Origin: Parapusillimonas granuli
GTDB taxonomy: Bacteria; Pseudomonadota; Gammaproteobacteria; Burkholderiales; Burkholderiaceae_B
Length of the DNA stretch: 64,000 nucleotides
NCBI RefSeq assembly: GCF_013416525.1
Contig: NZ_JACCEM010000015.1
Location: forward strand, 1 to 64,000
Direction of reading: 5' to 3'
In this document: in pieces, positions 35,227-44,855 of the stretch
How positions within the stretch are numbered: position 1 is the stretch's first letter
How the letters are laid out: every line of letters begins with the position of its first letter
The notes under the pieces: model-generated
Told to the model about the DNA's origin: nothing
Seen by the model: the letters and a program-made list of their open reading frames with translations, nothing else
The model's database searches: none
Made by a program: the position numbers and the translations under genes

Positions 35227-35409
35227 ACAAGCCGTCGCCACGCCATTCTTCTTCGCAGCCGCGCCGCTGGCGTGGCCGCGCGCTTTTCCAGCTTCGGACG
35301 GGGAGCCCCGCGGTCCTGCGACGCAGGGCCACCCGACTGACAGCAAGCAGGCCGTCCAAGAATCCACACAATCCGCAGCGCAACAAATCAACAATCCCCC
35401 CCTTAAAGG

Positions 35410-35436
35410 CCCCGGAGGAACTATTCCCCTCCGGGG
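35410..35436 (+). terminator. hairpin, probable terminator of the exported-protein gene
   Basis: A perfect 9-bp GC-rich stem (CCCCGGAGG / CCTCCGGGG, 9-base loop) follows a purine-rich stretch. The T-tract after it is weak (TCGTCTATATT), so it may be a rho-assisted terminator or part of the 5' leader of the cytochrome gene. Confidence 0.45.
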
Positions 35437-35493
35437 TCGTCTATATTCAGCCTACAGTCAGTCCAGCCACAACTCCACAGGGGGAAGAAAACC

Positions 35494-36033
35494 ATGCAAG
35501 CACCCGCCACATTCTGTGATTCGCAATCCCGCTACGGGCTCGTCAGCCGCTTCCTGCACTGGGTGATGGCGGTGCTGCTGGCCTGGCAGTTCACCTCCGT
35601 CGGCGCAAGAGTCCTGGCCAAGGACTCGCCGTTCGACCAATTCATGTGGGCGACCCACAAGCCGATGGGCGTATTGCTCCTGAACCTGATCGTCCTGCGC
35701 ATCCTGTGGGCCGTCTTCAACTTGTCGAAACGGCCGGCGCCAGTCAGCGCCGCGGCCAGCATCGGCCACAAATTGATGTACCTGCTGATGTTCGCCGTGC
35801 CGGTCATTGGCCTGATTCGCCAGTATGGCTCGGGCAAGCCTTTCGAACCCTTCGGCATGCCCTTGATGGCCGGTTTCGAGGGCGAGCGCATCCAATGGAT
35901 GGTGGACCTGGGCGGCAATTTCCATGGCCTGCTTGGCATGCTGCTGCTGCTCTCCATCATCGGGCACATCGTCGCGGCGCTCTGGCATGCGCGGTCCAGC
36001 GCGACCACGGTGATGCCGCGCATGCTGGGCTGA
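35494..36033 (+). CDS. cybB: cytochrome b561 (CybB family)
   Basis: This 179-aa di-haem inner-membrane protein has four membrane helices (about 15-38, 48-68, 88-108, 140-165). Axial His candidates lie in RFLHWVMA, WATHKPMG, IGHKLMYL and GNFHGLLG. It moves electrons between quinone and periplasmic acceptors such as superoxide. GGGGAAG lies 8 bp before the ATG. It is a monocistronic gene with the convergent gntR gene ending 22 bp downstream. Confidence 0.92.
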   Translation: MQAPATFCDSQSRYGLVSRFLHWVMAVLLAWQFTSVGARVLAKDSPFDQFMWATHKPMGVLLLNLIVLRILWAVFNLSKRPAPVSAAASIGHKLMYLLMFAVPVIGLIRQYGSGKPFEPFGMPLMAGFEGERIQWMVDLGGNFHGLLGMLLLLSIIGHIVAALWHARSSATTVMPRMLG

Positions 36034-36055
36034 CGCCCGGCCCTCCGGCCCGTGC

Positions 36056-36778
36056 TCACGGCTGCGCGAGCAGCCCTTGTTTCAGCCTGGCCGGCGCGCC
36101 CGGCGGCGTTTCCTGCCGGGCCAGCCTTTCATAATTGTTCGTCAGGATGACGCCGGCATAGTAGACGTGCTCGCGCATCAGCGCTTCGGCGCGCGCGGCG
36201 TCCCGCTTGATGATGGCCTCGACGATGCGATGGTGGTCGCCGTGCGACCGGTAGATGGTCTCGTAGTCGTCCCAGAGCATGATGCGATCCGAGGCGAAAG
36301 GCGTCGTTTGCGCCTGGGTGGCGAAGCGCGTCACCCAGGAATTGTCGGCGGCATGCAAGATGGCGTTGTGGATGCGCACGTTGACTTGCTGGTAGGGCGC
36401 GTGGTCTTCGGGCCGCAGGCGGCCGCAGGCCAGGATGGCGTCGCCCTGCGCAAGACAGGCCAGCAGCTCGTCCTGGGTGGATTCGTCCAGCCCGCGCTGG
36501 GCGGCGCGCCGGCATGCCAGGCCTTCGAGCACCGACCTGACTTCATAAGCGCCCATGACTTCTTCGAACTTGTAGACGCGCACCGTGTAGCCGCGTTTGG
36601 GCTGATGTTCGAGCAGGCCGTCGTTGCCCAGCAGGGCCAGCGCGGCGCGCACGGGCGTGCGCGACACGCCCAGTTTTTTCGCCAAGGGGATTTCCTCGAG
36701 CCGTTCGCCGGGGGCGAGCATGCCCTGGAGTATCCATTCACGCAAAGTTTCTGTAACTGAATGTGATAGTGTATCCAT
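36056..36778 (-). CDS. GntR/FCD-family transcriptional regulator
   Basis: This 240-aa regulator has an N-terminal winged helix (GERLEEIPLAKKLGVSRTPVRAAL, split as GERLEEIPLA and VSRTPVR) and an all-helical FCD effector domain with metal-binding His/Asp residues. It faces the catabolic operon across a 200-bp gap containing two TGTATACA palindromes. ATG 36778 is favoured because the longer start at 36796 overlaps one palindrome and has no ribosome-binding site. It probably represses the operon until a pathway intermediate binds. Confidence 0.88.
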   Translation of the reverse strand: MDTLSHSVTETLREWILQGMLAPGERLEEIPLAKKLGVSRTPVRAALALLGNDGLLEHQPKRGYTVRVYKFEEVMGAYEVRSVLEGLACRRAAQRGLDESTQDELLACLAQGDAILACGRLRPEDHAPYQQVNVRIHNAILHAADNSWVTRFATQAQTTPFASDRIMLWDDYETIYRSHGDHHRIVEAIIKRDAARAEALMREHVYYAGVILTNNYERLARQETPPGAPARLKQGLLAQP

Positions 36779-36787
36779 GACCAAGAT

Positions 36788-36967
36788 TGTATACATGGAA
36801 GTCCGTGTTTAGCCATCTTATCTGGCGCCCAAAACACGAAATCCTAGGGTTAACCTTAATTTTTGCCTGGCAATCATGTATTCATAATTGCCACCTCCAG
36901 CGCGATAAATCAAATATCTTTGATTTGTATCAATGAATAGGAAGGGATCGCGCATCGCATGTATACA
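36788..36967. promoter_or_regulatory. GntR operator pair TGTATACA in the divergent promoter region
   Basis: Two identical 8-bp palindromes TGTATACA lie at 36788-36795 and 36960-36967, one beside each divergent gene. The form T-G-T-N2-A-C-A is the half-site pattern of FCD-type GntR regulators. A separate inverted repeat GGCAAT/ATTGCC (36869-36892) with TGTATTCAT inside lies between them and may be a third, degenerate site. Confidence 0.6.
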
Positions 36968-36981
36968 TATGAGGCAAAAAC

Positions 36982-37764
36982 ATGGAGCAGCACAAGGGAG
37001 CCGGGGAAGGCGGGCTGGCGCTGGTGACGGGGGCGGCGGGCGGCATCGGGTCGGAAATCTGCCGGCGGTTGGCGGCCAGGGGCTTGACGGTGGCCGTGGC
37101 GGACCTCGATCCGCAGCGTGCGCGGACGGTGGCTGAAGGACTGGGCCCCGCGCATGTTTCCCTGGCGTTCGACGTGGCGGACGAGGCGTCGGTGGATGCC
37201 TCGTTCGAGCGGCTGGAATCCGATCATGGGCCCGTGCGCGTGGTCGTGTGCGCGGCGGGCCTGCTGCAGTTCGGGCCGGGCGGGGAACGCCCGCTGATCC
37301 AGTCCACGGAACTCGATCTATGGAATCGAAGCATGGCCGTCAACGCCACGGGCGTCTTTCTGTGCGCCCGCGCCTACGTCAGGCACCGCGTGGCGGCGCC
37401 CGTCGCGCACGGCCGCTTCATCACTTTCGCTTCGGTGGCCGCGCAGTTGGGCGGCTACCGGTCCAGCGCTTCCTATATAGCCGCCAAATCAGCAGTGCTC
37501 GGCTTCACCAAGGCGCTGGCGCGCGAAGTGGCGCCCATGGGCATCACCGTCAACAGTGTTTCGCCGGGTCTGATCGACACCGACATGCTGCGCAGCACGG
37601 TGGCAAGCAGCGGGGCGATGGAGGCTGCGGCGGCCGCCATCCCCCTGGGTCGCATCGGCACCGTGGCCGACGTGGCCTCGGCCGTGGATTATCTCGTGTC
37701 CGAAGAGGCGGGATACATCACCGGCAGCGTGATGGACGTGAACGGCGGCTATCGCATGCAATGA
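36982..37764 (+). CDS. short-chain dehydrogenase/reductase
   Basis: This 260-aa NAD(P)-dependent oxidoreductase has a Rossmann motif TGAAGGIG near the start, an NAG-equivalent region (CAAGLL), a catalytic Ser in FASVAAQ, and Tyr-x3-Lys in SYIAAK. The cofactor-binding Asp after the second strand (VADLD) suggests NAD. It heads the operon beside the uptake genes. GAGG precedes the ATG. Its substrate is unknown, likely an alcohol or hydroxyacyl intermediate of the imported compound. Confidence 0.9.
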   Translation: MEQHKGAGEGGLALVTGAAGGIGSEICRRLAARGLTVAVADLDPQRARTVAEGLGPAHVSLAFDVADEASVDASFERLESDHGPVRVVVCAAGLLQFGPGGERPLIQSTELDLWNRSMAVNATGVFLCARAYVRHRVAAPVAHGRFITFASVAAQLGGYRSSASYIAAKSAVLGFTKALAREVAPMGITVNSVSPGLIDTDMLRSTVASSGAMEAAAAAIPLGRIGTVADVASAVDYLVSEEAGYITGSVMDVNGGYRMQ

Positions 37765-37797
37765 CCTGACCATAAATAATATTCTGGAGACATCGAC

Positions 37798-39018
37798 ATG
37801 AAGACATTCAAACGCTTGGCCGTGGCGGCCCTGGTCCTCGGCATGGGGGCGATGCAGCCCGCGCTCGCGCAGACCGATCCGGGCATCACCGACAAGACGA
37901 TACGGATAGGCCTGTTCTCGCCGCTGTCCGGGCCGGGCATGGCCTATGGCTTCGACGTGGTCAACGCGGCGAAGATGTGGTACGACAAGACCAACAAGGA
38001 AGGCGGCATCCATGGCCGCCAGATCGAGCTCGTCATTGAAGACACGCGCTGCAACGCGAACGACCTGCTGGCGGCCGTGAAGAAGCTGGTGGAGCAGGAC
38101 AAGGTCTTCCTGCTGAACGGCGGCTCCTGCTCGGCGGCGGTGGTGGCGGCCCGGGAATACGTCGAGCGCGCCAAGGTTCCCTTCCTGATGCTGAACGCGT
38201 CGGGCGACGGCGCGCTGTATCCGCCGTCCAAGTACATCTATGGGGCGTTCTCCATTTCGCAGTACGCGCTGGGCGGGTCGGCCGTGCAGTTCGCGGCGGA
38301 GCATCTCAAGGCCAAGAAGATCGGCTACATCAATCATGACGACGCCTACGGCACCTGGAACCTGGAAGCAGCCCAGACCCAGGCCAAGCACCTGGGCGAC
38401 GTCACCCTGAACGTGCAGTCCATCAACGCGAACATCAACGACGTGACCGCACCCATGCTGAAGATCCGGGCCGCGAACCCCGACGTGCTGGTGCTCACCA
38501 CCTATGCGCGGCCGGCGGCACTGATCATCAAGAAGGCGCGCGAACTGGGCTGGACCAAGCCCATCGTGCTGACGGTTACCGGCACGGCCGACCTGACTCA
38601 ACTGGTCGAGAACGTGGGCGGGCCGGACGCCTTGAAGAACTTCTACATCCAGGACGTGCTGGCCGCGCTGCCGTCCGACCCCAAGCTGGCCTGGGTGTAC
38701 GACATGTACAAGCAATACTATCCGGAACTGGCGGCCAAGCCGGGGCATCCGCAAAGCTACATGCCCTATGGGCTGCCTTCCGCGATGTCGGTCGTGAAGG
38801 CCCTGCAGGAAGCCGGGCCCGAGCCCACGCGTGAAAAAGTGCTGAGCATCCTCGAGAACCTGAAGCTGGAAACCAAGGTCATGGCGGCGCCGGTCGAATT
38901 CACGCCCACCGATCACGCCGCGCTGAAATCGGCCATCTACATCAAGTTCGACGGCGTCAACAAAGAACTGATTCCAGGCACCTTCAAGAGCGTCTGGAAG
39001 TACGTTCCCAAGCAATAG
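37798..39018 (+). CDS. periplasmic substrate-binding protein, LivJ/LivK family
   Basis: This 406-aa protein has a signal peptide ending PALAQ (about residue 24) and a type I periplasmic-binding fold (IRIGLFSPLSGPGMAYG, given in part). It delivers its ligand to the LivHMGF-type permease encoded next. In this family the ligand may be an amino acid, aromatic acid or other carboxylate. The neighbouring flavoprotein and SDR genes argue against plain leucine uptake. Confidence 0.9.
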   Translation: MKTFKRLAVAALVLGMGAMQPALAQTDPGITDKTIRIGLFSPLSGPGMAYGFDVVNAAKMWYDKTNKEGGIHGRQIELVIEDTRCNANDLLAAVKKLVEQDKVFLLNGGSCSAAVVAAREYVERAKVPFLMLNASGDGALYPPSKYIYGAFSISQYALGGSAVQFAAEHLKAKKIGYINHDDAYGTWNLEAAQTQAKHLGDVTLNVQSINANINDVTAPMLKIRAANPDVLVLTTYARPAALIIKKARELGWTKPIVLTVTGTADLTQLVENVGGPDALKNFYIQDVLAALPSDPKLAWVYDMYKQYYPELAAKPGHPQSYMPYGLPSAMSVVKALQEAGPEPTREKVLSILENLKLETKVMAAPVEFTPTDHAALKSAIYIKFDGVNKELIPGTFKSVWKYVPKQ

Positions 39019-39028
39019 AAGAAAGACG

Positions 39029-39931
39029 ATGACGCTCACCGAAGTTTGGCTGTTCCTGCAGCAGGGCGTGCTTTCGGGCCTGGTCACGGGCAGCGTCTAC
39101 GCGCTGCTGGCCGTGGCCTTCGTCACGGTGTTCAAGACGACCGACGTGCCCAATTTCGCCCAGGGCGAGATCTTCATGGTGGGGGGCTACGCCGCTCTGG
39201 GCATGGTGCTCGTCCAGCAATGGCCGTCCTGGGCGGTCATTCCGCTGACCTTGCTGTTCGTGGCCGCCATCACGGCCGTCTTCCAGCGCGTCGTCATGGA
39301 AAAGGTGATCCGCTCGAAAGGCGCCGGGGTCCAGCTCGTCATCGCGACCCTGGGGCTGGCCTACGTGCTCAAGGGCGCGGTGCGCCAGACCGGGCTGGGC
39401 GATTCGCCCCGGTCCTTGCCGCCGTTGGTGTCCACCGACACCGTCATGATCGGGGACGCCTTCCTGACCAAGCTCGACCTCATGATCTTCGCCGTCGCGG
39501 TGGGCACCATGGCGGCCCTGTTCCTGATGTTCAACTTCACCCGGGTCGGCAAGGCGATGAGGGCGGTCGGCATGAATCCGCGCGCGGCGCAGATCGTCGG
39601 GGTCAGCCTGCTGCGCATCCGGATGGCGGTCTGGGCGTTGGCCGGCCTGATCTCCGCCGTGACGGCGCTGCTCATCGCGCCCAAGATCCTGATCACGCCG
39701 GACATCGGGCACATCGCCATCCTGGCCTTCGCCGCCGCCATCGTCGGGGGGATCTCCAGCATTCCGGGGGCCGTCGTAGGCGGCTTCATCATCGGCGTCG
39801 CGGAAAACCTGGTGGGGCTGTTCATCTCGACCAACGCCATCGTCGTCGCGCCTTTCCTGGCCATCATGATCGTTCTGATCGTCCGTCCCCAAGGCATTCT
39901 GGGCGGCAAGCTGCAGGTTAAGAAAGTATGA
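39029..39931 (+). CDS. livH: LivH-type ABC permease
   Basis: This 300-aa polytopic inner-membrane protein has about eight helices and the cytosolic EAA-like stretch AMRAVGMNPRAAQIVGVSLLRIR. It forms the transmembrane channel with LivM. It starts 10 bp after the binding-protein gene and its stop overlaps livM by 4 bp. Confidence 0.93.
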   Translation: MTLTEVWLFLQQGVLSGLVTGSVYALLAVAFVTVFKTTDVPNFAQGEIFMVGGYAALGMVLVQQWPSWAVIPLTLLFVAAITAVFQRVVMEKVIRSKGAGVQLVIATLGLAYVLKGAVRQTGLGDSPRSLPPLVSTDTVMIGDAFLTKLDLMIFAVAVGTMAALFLMFNFTRVGKAMRAVGMNPRAAQIVGVSLLRIRMAVWALAGLISAVTALLIAPKILITPDIGHIAILAFAAAIVGGISSIPGAVVGGFIIGVAENLVGLFISTNAIVVAPFLAIMIVLIVRPQGILGGKLQVKKV

Positions 39932-40911
39932 AAATCGATCTCGACAGGGGGCTGCTGCTCGCCTGCGCCGCGATACTGGCGGTCCTGCCCTTCGTGGCCA
40001 GCGGCTATGTGCTCTTCATCGTCAACCTCTTGATGGTCTACATCGTCCTGGCGCTGGGGCTGCACATCGTGCTGGGCGAGACCGGGCAGTTCGCGCTGGC
40101 GCACATCGCCTTCTACGGCATAGGCATTTACACCGCCGGCATCATCAACAACGCCTGGCATCCCAATTTCCTCGTCTCCATCCTCGTCAGCGCCGTGGTG
40201 GCGGGAGCCCTGGGATATGTGCTGGGCGCGCTCGCCATCCGCATGCGCGACATCTACCTGGCCCTGTCCACCTTCGCCTTCGGGGAGGCCATGCAGTGGG
40301 TCTTCCTGAACTGGGTGTCCGTCACCAACGGCTCCAACGGCTATCGGATGTCGCCCGCCCAGTTCTTCGGCTACGAACTGGTTTCGGACATACGCGCCTA
40401 TCCCTTCGTCGTGCTGGCGGCGGCCGCCATGCTGTGGCTGACCGTCTACCTGTCCCGTTCGCAGCTGGGCTCGGCCTTTCGGGCCGTGCGGGAAAGCGAC
40501 GTGGCCGCGCAAGCCATGGGCGTGAACGTCAACCGCGTCAAGCGCATCGCCTTCATGATTTCCGCCGCCTATGCGGGGTTGGCGGGCGGACTGTTCACCA
40601 CCTTTTCCTCTTTCATCCACCCGGACAGCCTGGGCTTCCAGGCGACGGTGCTGATCCTCATCATGATCGTGGTCGGCGGCATCGGCTCCGTCCGCGGCGC
40701 GATCGCCGGCGCCGTCATCTTCGGGCTGATCTCCGAATTGCTGCGCCAGGTCCTGTCGTTCCAGGAAATCATCTACGGCGTCATCCTCATCGTGTTCATG
40801 ATGTTTCTTCCCAAAGGCCTGTTCAGCGGGCGCGACGCCCGGCAACCAGTCGCCGCGGGCGCTCGGCGCCCCAGCGGCACGGCGCCTGAAGCGAAGGAGG
40901 CCGGATCATGA
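39928..40911 (+). CDS. livM: LivM-type ABC permease
   Basis: This 327-aa second permease subunit has about ten helices and the conserved AFRAVRESDVAAQAMGVNV coupling segment. It overlaps livH (ATGA) and livG. The tail is basic and Pro/Ala-rich. Confidence 0.93.
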   Translation: MKIDLDRGLLLACAAILAVLPFVASGYVLFIVNLLMVYIVLALGLHIVLGETGQFALAHIAFYGIGIYTAGIINNAWHPNFLVSILVSAVVAGALGYVLGALAIRMRDIYLALSTFAFGEAMQWVFLNWVSVTNGSNGYRMSPAQFFGYELVSDIRAYPFVVLAAAAMLWLTVYLSRSQLGSAFRAVRESDVAAQAMGVNVNRVKRIAFMISAAYAGLAGGLFTTFSSFIHPDSLGFQATVLILIMIVVGGIGSVRGAIAGAVIFGLISELLRQVLSFQEIIYGVILIVFMMFLPKGLFSGRDARQPVAAGARRPSGTAPEAKEAGS

Positions 40912-41672
40912 GCCGGCCGGGCAAACTATTGTCGCTGCAGGGGCTGACGGTGCAGTTCGGCGGCCTCACCGCCATCAAGGATCTTTCCTTCGAGGTCGAG
41001 CGCGGCACCGTGCATGCGCTGATCGGGCCGAACGGCGCCGGCAAGTCGACCACCTTCAACTGCATTTCCCGATACTACGACCCCACGCGCGGCAGCATCC
41101 GGTTCGACGGGGCGGACATCACGCACAGGCGGGCGGATGAAATGGCCGCCATGGGCGTGGCGCGCACCTTCCAGAACCTGGAGCTCTTCAACGAGCTGTC
41201 CGTGCTCGAGAATGTGCTGCTGGGCACCTATTCCCACGGCGCGCGGGGTTTGCGCCGGGCGCTGAAGCCGGCCGTCGCCGAAACCCGCGAATTCGCCGAA
41301 CATCTCCTGCAGCGGGTGGGGCTGATCGATTACCGGCGCCAGCCGGCAAGAGGCCTGGATTTCGGCCGTCAGAAAATGCTGGAGCTTGCCCGCGCCATGG
41401 CGATCCGGCCCAAGCTCTTGCTGCTGGACGAACCCGCCGCCGGGCTGCGCAACCGCGAGATCGACGCGCTGGACAACATCCTGCGCGAGCTCGCCGGGGA
41501 AGGCGTGACCATCCTGCTGGTGGAGCACGTCATGCAACTGGTCATGTCCATTTCGGAGCGCATTACGGTCATGTCCTTCGGCGAGAAAATCGCCGAAGGC
41601 AGCCCGCAGGAGATCCGCAGCAACGAGAAAGTCATTGAAGCCTATCTGGGCAAGGGAGGCGCCGATGAGTGA
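40908..41672 (+). CDS. livG: LivG-type ABC ATPase
   Basis: This 254-aa ATPase has Walker A GPNGAGKS, Walker B LLLLDEPAAG and a His switch (LVEHVM). The signature reads DFGRQKMLE instead of the LSGGQ form, as is common in LivG. It overlaps livM by 4 bp and livF by 8 bp. Confidence 0.93.
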   Translation: MSRPGKLLSLQGLTVQFGGLTAIKDLSFEVERGTVHALIGPNGAGKSTTFNCISRYYDPTRGSIRFDGADITHRRADEMAAMGVARTFQNLELFNELSVLENVLLGTYSHGARGLRRALKPAVAETREFAEHLLQRVGLIDYRRQPARGLDFGRQKMLELARAMAIRPKLLLLDEPAAGLRNREIDALDNILRELAGEGVTILLVEHVMQLVMSISERITVMSFGEKIAEGSPQEIRSNEKVIEAYLGKGGADE

Positions 41673-42384
41673 GCCATTGCTGCGCGTGGAGTCGATTTCC
41701 GCATCGTATGGAAACATTTCCGCCCTGGAGAACGTGTCGCTGCAAGTGCCCAGGGGCGAGATCGTCGCCTTGCTGGGCGCCAACGGCGCGGGCAAGTCGA
41801 CGACGCTCAATGTGATCTCGCGCATCGTGCGTCCCACGGCGGGTTCGGTCTGGTTCGACGGCCAGCGCATACACGAGCTTCCGACCGACGAAATCGTGCG
41901 CCGAGGCATCGTGCAGGTGCCGGAAGGGCGCGAAGTCTTCCGCGACATGAGCGTGCGCGAAAACCTGGAAATGGGAGCGTACGCGCGGCGCGACCGTTCG
42001 GGCGTGGCGGACGACTTCGAGCAGGTGTTCCGGACCTTCCCTCGGCTGCGAGAACGCGCGTCCCAGAAGGCGGCCACGCTGTCGGGCGGCGAGCAGCAGA
42101 TGCTCGCGACCGGACGCGCCATGATGGCCAGGCCGCGCATGATCCTGCTGGACGAGCCCTCCATGGGCCTCGCGCCGCTGATCATCGAACAGATCTTCGA
42201 CACCATCTTGACCTTGAATCGGGAGCAGGGCATGACCATCTTGCTGGTCGAACAGAACGTGAAGCTGGCGCTGTCGGTGTCGAGCTACGCCTACATTCTG
42301 GAAAACGGCGAAGTCGCCCTGGAAGGCAAGTCCGCCGACCTGCGCAACGACGAAGGCGTGCGGCGCGCCTATCTGGGGGCTTGA
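41665..42384 (+). CDS. livF: LivF-type ABC ATPase
   Basis: This 239-aa second ATPase has Walker A GANGAGKS, signature LSGGEQQ, Walker B MILLDEPSMG and switch His-equivalent Gln (LVEQNV), a normal LivF feature. ATG 41665 lies inside the livG stop region. It completes the five-part importer. Confidence 0.93.
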   Translation: MSEPLLRVESISASYGNISALENVSLQVPRGEIVALLGANGAGKSTTLNVISRIVRPTAGSVWFDGQRIHELPTDEIVRRGIVQVPEGREVFRDMSVRENLEMGAYARRDRSGVADDFEQVFRTFPRLRERASQKAATLSGGEQQMLATGRAMMARPRMILLDEPSMGLAPLIIEQIFDTILTLNREQGMTILLVEQNVKLALSVSSYAYILENGEVALEGKSADLRNDEGVRRAYLGA

Positions 42385-42390
42385 ACGCAT

Positions 42391-43116
42391 ATGGAACAGA
42401 CAGCCTTGGTGACCGGCGGCGCCGGCGGAATGGGCAAGGCGATCGCGCGCCGGCTGGCCGAGGACGGCTTTCGCGTCGTGCTCGTCGACCGCGACGCGCA
42501 ACCCTTGCAGGACGTGGTGGATCTCTATCGCGGCGAGGGGCTGCATGTACAGGGGCGCGTGCTGGACTTGACCGACGCGGCGGCGGTGCGCGCGCTGGCG
42601 GCGGAGCTTCCCGGCCTCGGCGTCCTGGTCAACAATGCGGGCCTTTTCGACGAGCGCGGATTCTTCGACGCCGGCCCCCAGGATTTCCGGCGCATGTACG
42701 AAGTCAACCTCGTTGCCGTGGCCACCCTGACCCAGGCGGTCGCGGCGGGCATGCGGCCGGGCGCCAAGGTCGTCAACATCGCCTCCCGGGCATACCTGGG
42801 TGCCAAGAACCACATTCATTACGTGGCATCGAAAGCCGCGCTGGTGGGCTACACCCGGGCCTGCGCCATGGAGCTCGCGCCGCGCGGCATTCTGGTGAAC
42901 GCGGTGGCTCCCGGCCTGATCGATACGCCCATGCTGCGCGCCCTGACCCCGGAACGCCTGGCGGCGCAATTGGCGCTGCAGCCCACCGGCCGGGCCGGCA
43001 GGCCGGAAGACGTCGCCAACGCCGTGTCCTTCCTGGCGGATCCGGGCATGGAATTCATTACCGGCCAAGTCATTTTCGTGGACGGCGGGAAATCCCTGGG
43101 CGGTTCGGGAGCATAG
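42391..43116 (+). CDS. second short-chain dehydrogenase/reductase
   Basis: This 241-aa protein has a TGGAGGMG cofactor loop, NNAG, a catalytic Ser in NIASRAY and Tyr-x3-Lys in HYVASK. The C-terminal VDGGKSLGG is the usual SDR end. It starts 6 bp after livF and ends 5 bp before the flavoprotein gene, so it is in the operon. It is not a close copy of the first SDR and may act on a different step. Confidence 0.9.
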   Translation: MEQTALVTGGAGGMGKAIARRLAEDGFRVVLVDRDAQPLQDVVDLYRGEGLHVQGRVLDLTDAAAVRALAAELPGLGVLVNNAGLFDERGFFDAGPQDFRRMYEVNLVAVATLTQAVAAGMRPGAKVVNIASRAYLGAKNHIHYVASKAALVGYTRACAMELAPRGILVNAVAPGLIDTPMLRALTPERLAAQLALQPTGRAGRPEDVANAVSFLADPGMEFITGQVIFVDGGKSLGGSGA

Positions 43117-43121
43117 CGATC

Positions 43122-44855
43122 ATGATGGACGCCATACGCTGGGACTTCTCCTTCGACGTGGTCGTCGCCGGCTCCGGCGCCGCCGGCATGTCGGCCGCGC
43201 TGACCTCGCACTTCGAAGGGCTGGAGGTGCTGATCGTCGAGAAGGCGGCCAGGATGGGCGGGTCGACCGCCGTATCGGGCGGCGCGGTCTGGATTCCGCT
43301 CAACGCCGATTCCGCGGGGGCCGGCCACCCCGACAGCCACGAAGAGGTCTGGGAATATTTGTCCGGCACGGTGGGCGAGGCGTCGCCCGCTGACATGAAG
43401 CGCGCCTTCCTGCGCGCCGGGCCGGCCATGTACGACTACATGGCGTCGCGCGAAGCCTTCAAGCTGGCGGCGCGAACCTATTCCCCCGACTATTACCCGG
43501 ACCTGCCCGGCGCCGCGATGGGCGGGCGCGCCTTGGATCCAGTGGAATTCGATGGCAGGAAGCTGGGCAAGCGGTTTCGCGAACTGCGCGATCCGCTGCG
43601 GGAATTCCTGGTGCTGGGCGGCATGATGGTCAACATCACCGACGTCCATCATCTGCTGGGGGCGGGCCGTTCGCCGAAGTCTTTCCTGCACGGCGCGCGC
43701 CTGGTGCTGCGCTACTGGGCAGACCGGCTGCGCGGCTATCATCGCGGCACGCGCCTGCTGCTGGGCAATTCCCTGGCAGCCCAGCTGTTCCACTCGGTCG
43801 TCCGGCAGGGCGTGCCTTACTGGCTGGAGTCTCCCATCCGCGCCATACACCAGGACGGCTGGGGGCGGGTCCTGGGCGTGGCGGTGGAGCGCCGGGGCGC
43901 TGTCGTCAACATCCAGGCGCGCAGGGGCGTGGTCATCGCGACCGGGGGCTTTCCCTGGAACGAAGCCTTGCGCGGCCAGCACTACCCCAAGCCGACCGGC
44001 CCATGGTCCATGGCGCCGCGCGACAACGAGGGCCAGGGCATAGAGCTCGCCCTGGCGGCGGGCGCGGCCATGGGCACGGGCCACGTGTCGCCCGCTTTCT
44101 GGGCGCCGGTTTCCATACTCGAACGCAGGGAAGGCGGCCCGCTGCGCTATCCCCACCTGGTCTGGGACAGGGCGAAACCGGGATTGATCGCGGTCGATGC
44201 ATCGGGCAAGCGCTTCGTCAACGAATCGGCCTCCTACCATGAATTCGTGAAGGCGATGTATGGCGCCGACCCGGCGCCCGCCATTCCCGCCTACCTGGTC
44301 TGCGACCACGATTTCATCGAAAAATGGGGGCTGGGGCTGGCGTTGCCGGGTGGAAGGCCACGGCGGCACTTGATCGACGCAGGCTACCTGATACGCGGCG
44401 ACAGCCTGGAAGACCTGGCGCGGCGGCTCGGCCTGGATGCGGCGGCCTTGTCGGCGACCGTGAAGCGCTACAACGACATGGCGAAGGACGGGGTGGACTG
44501 GGATTTCGGCAAGGGCGGCACCGCCTACAACCGCTACCTGGGCGCGCCGGGCCACCTGCCCAATCCCTGCCTGGGCCCGCTTGCGAAGCCGCCCTTCTAT
44601 GCGGTCCGGGTGTACGCCGGCGATATCGGCACGGCCTGCGGCATTTCCGTCAATGAACACGCTCAGGCATTGACGGCCGAGGGCGCGACGATTCCCGGCC
44701 TGTATGTGGTCGGCAACGACATGCAATCGGTCATGGGTGGCGCCTACCCGGGCCCAGGTATTACATTAGGGCCTGGACTCACATTCGGGTGGGTCGCGGG
44801 CCGGCATCTGGCCCGCGCTTACAGCCAACAACATCAACAGGAAAACCAGTCATGA
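43122..44855 (+). CDS. FAD-dependent oxidoreductase, 3-ketosteroid dehydrogenase/fumarate reductase-like
   Basis: This 577-aa flavoprotein has an N-terminal FAD Rossmann motif GSGAAGMSAAL and a GGSTAVSGG segment. The C-terminal FAD-binding block GLYVVGNDMQSVMGG ... YPGPGITLG follows. PFYAVRVYAGDIGT near residue 490 resembles the active-site region of ketosteroid delta-1-dehydrogenases. The family introduces C=C bonds next to carbonyl groups. The natural substrate here is unknown. Its stop overlaps the GST start (ATGA). Confidence 0.85.
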   Translation: MMDAIRWDFSFDVVVAGSGAAGMSAALTSHFEGLEVLIVEKAARMGGSTAVSGGAVWIPLNADSAGAGHPDSHEEVWEYLSGTVGEASPADMKRAFLRAGPAMYDYMASREAFKLAARTYSPDYYPDLPGAAMGGRALDPVEFDGRKLGKRFRELRDPLREFLVLGGMMVNITDVHHLLGAGRSPKSFLHGARLVLRYWADRLRGYHRGTRLLLGNSLAAQLFHSVVRQGVPYWLESPIRAIHQDGWGRVLGVAVERRGAVVNIQARRGVVIATGGFPWNEALRGQHYPKPTGPWSMAPRDNEGQGIELALAAGAAMGTGHVSPAFWAPVSILERREGGPLRYPHLVWDRAKPGLIAVDASGKRFVNESASYHEFVKAMYGADPAPAIPAYLVCDHDFIEKWGLGLALPGGRPRRHLIDAGYLIRGDSLEDLARRLGLDAAALSATVKRYNDMAKDGVDWDFGKGGTAYNRYLGAPGHLPNPCLGPLAKPPFYAVRVYAGDIGTACGISVNEHAQALTAEGATIPGLYVVGNDMQSVMGGAYPGPGITLGPGLTFGWVAGRHLARAYSQQHQQENQS

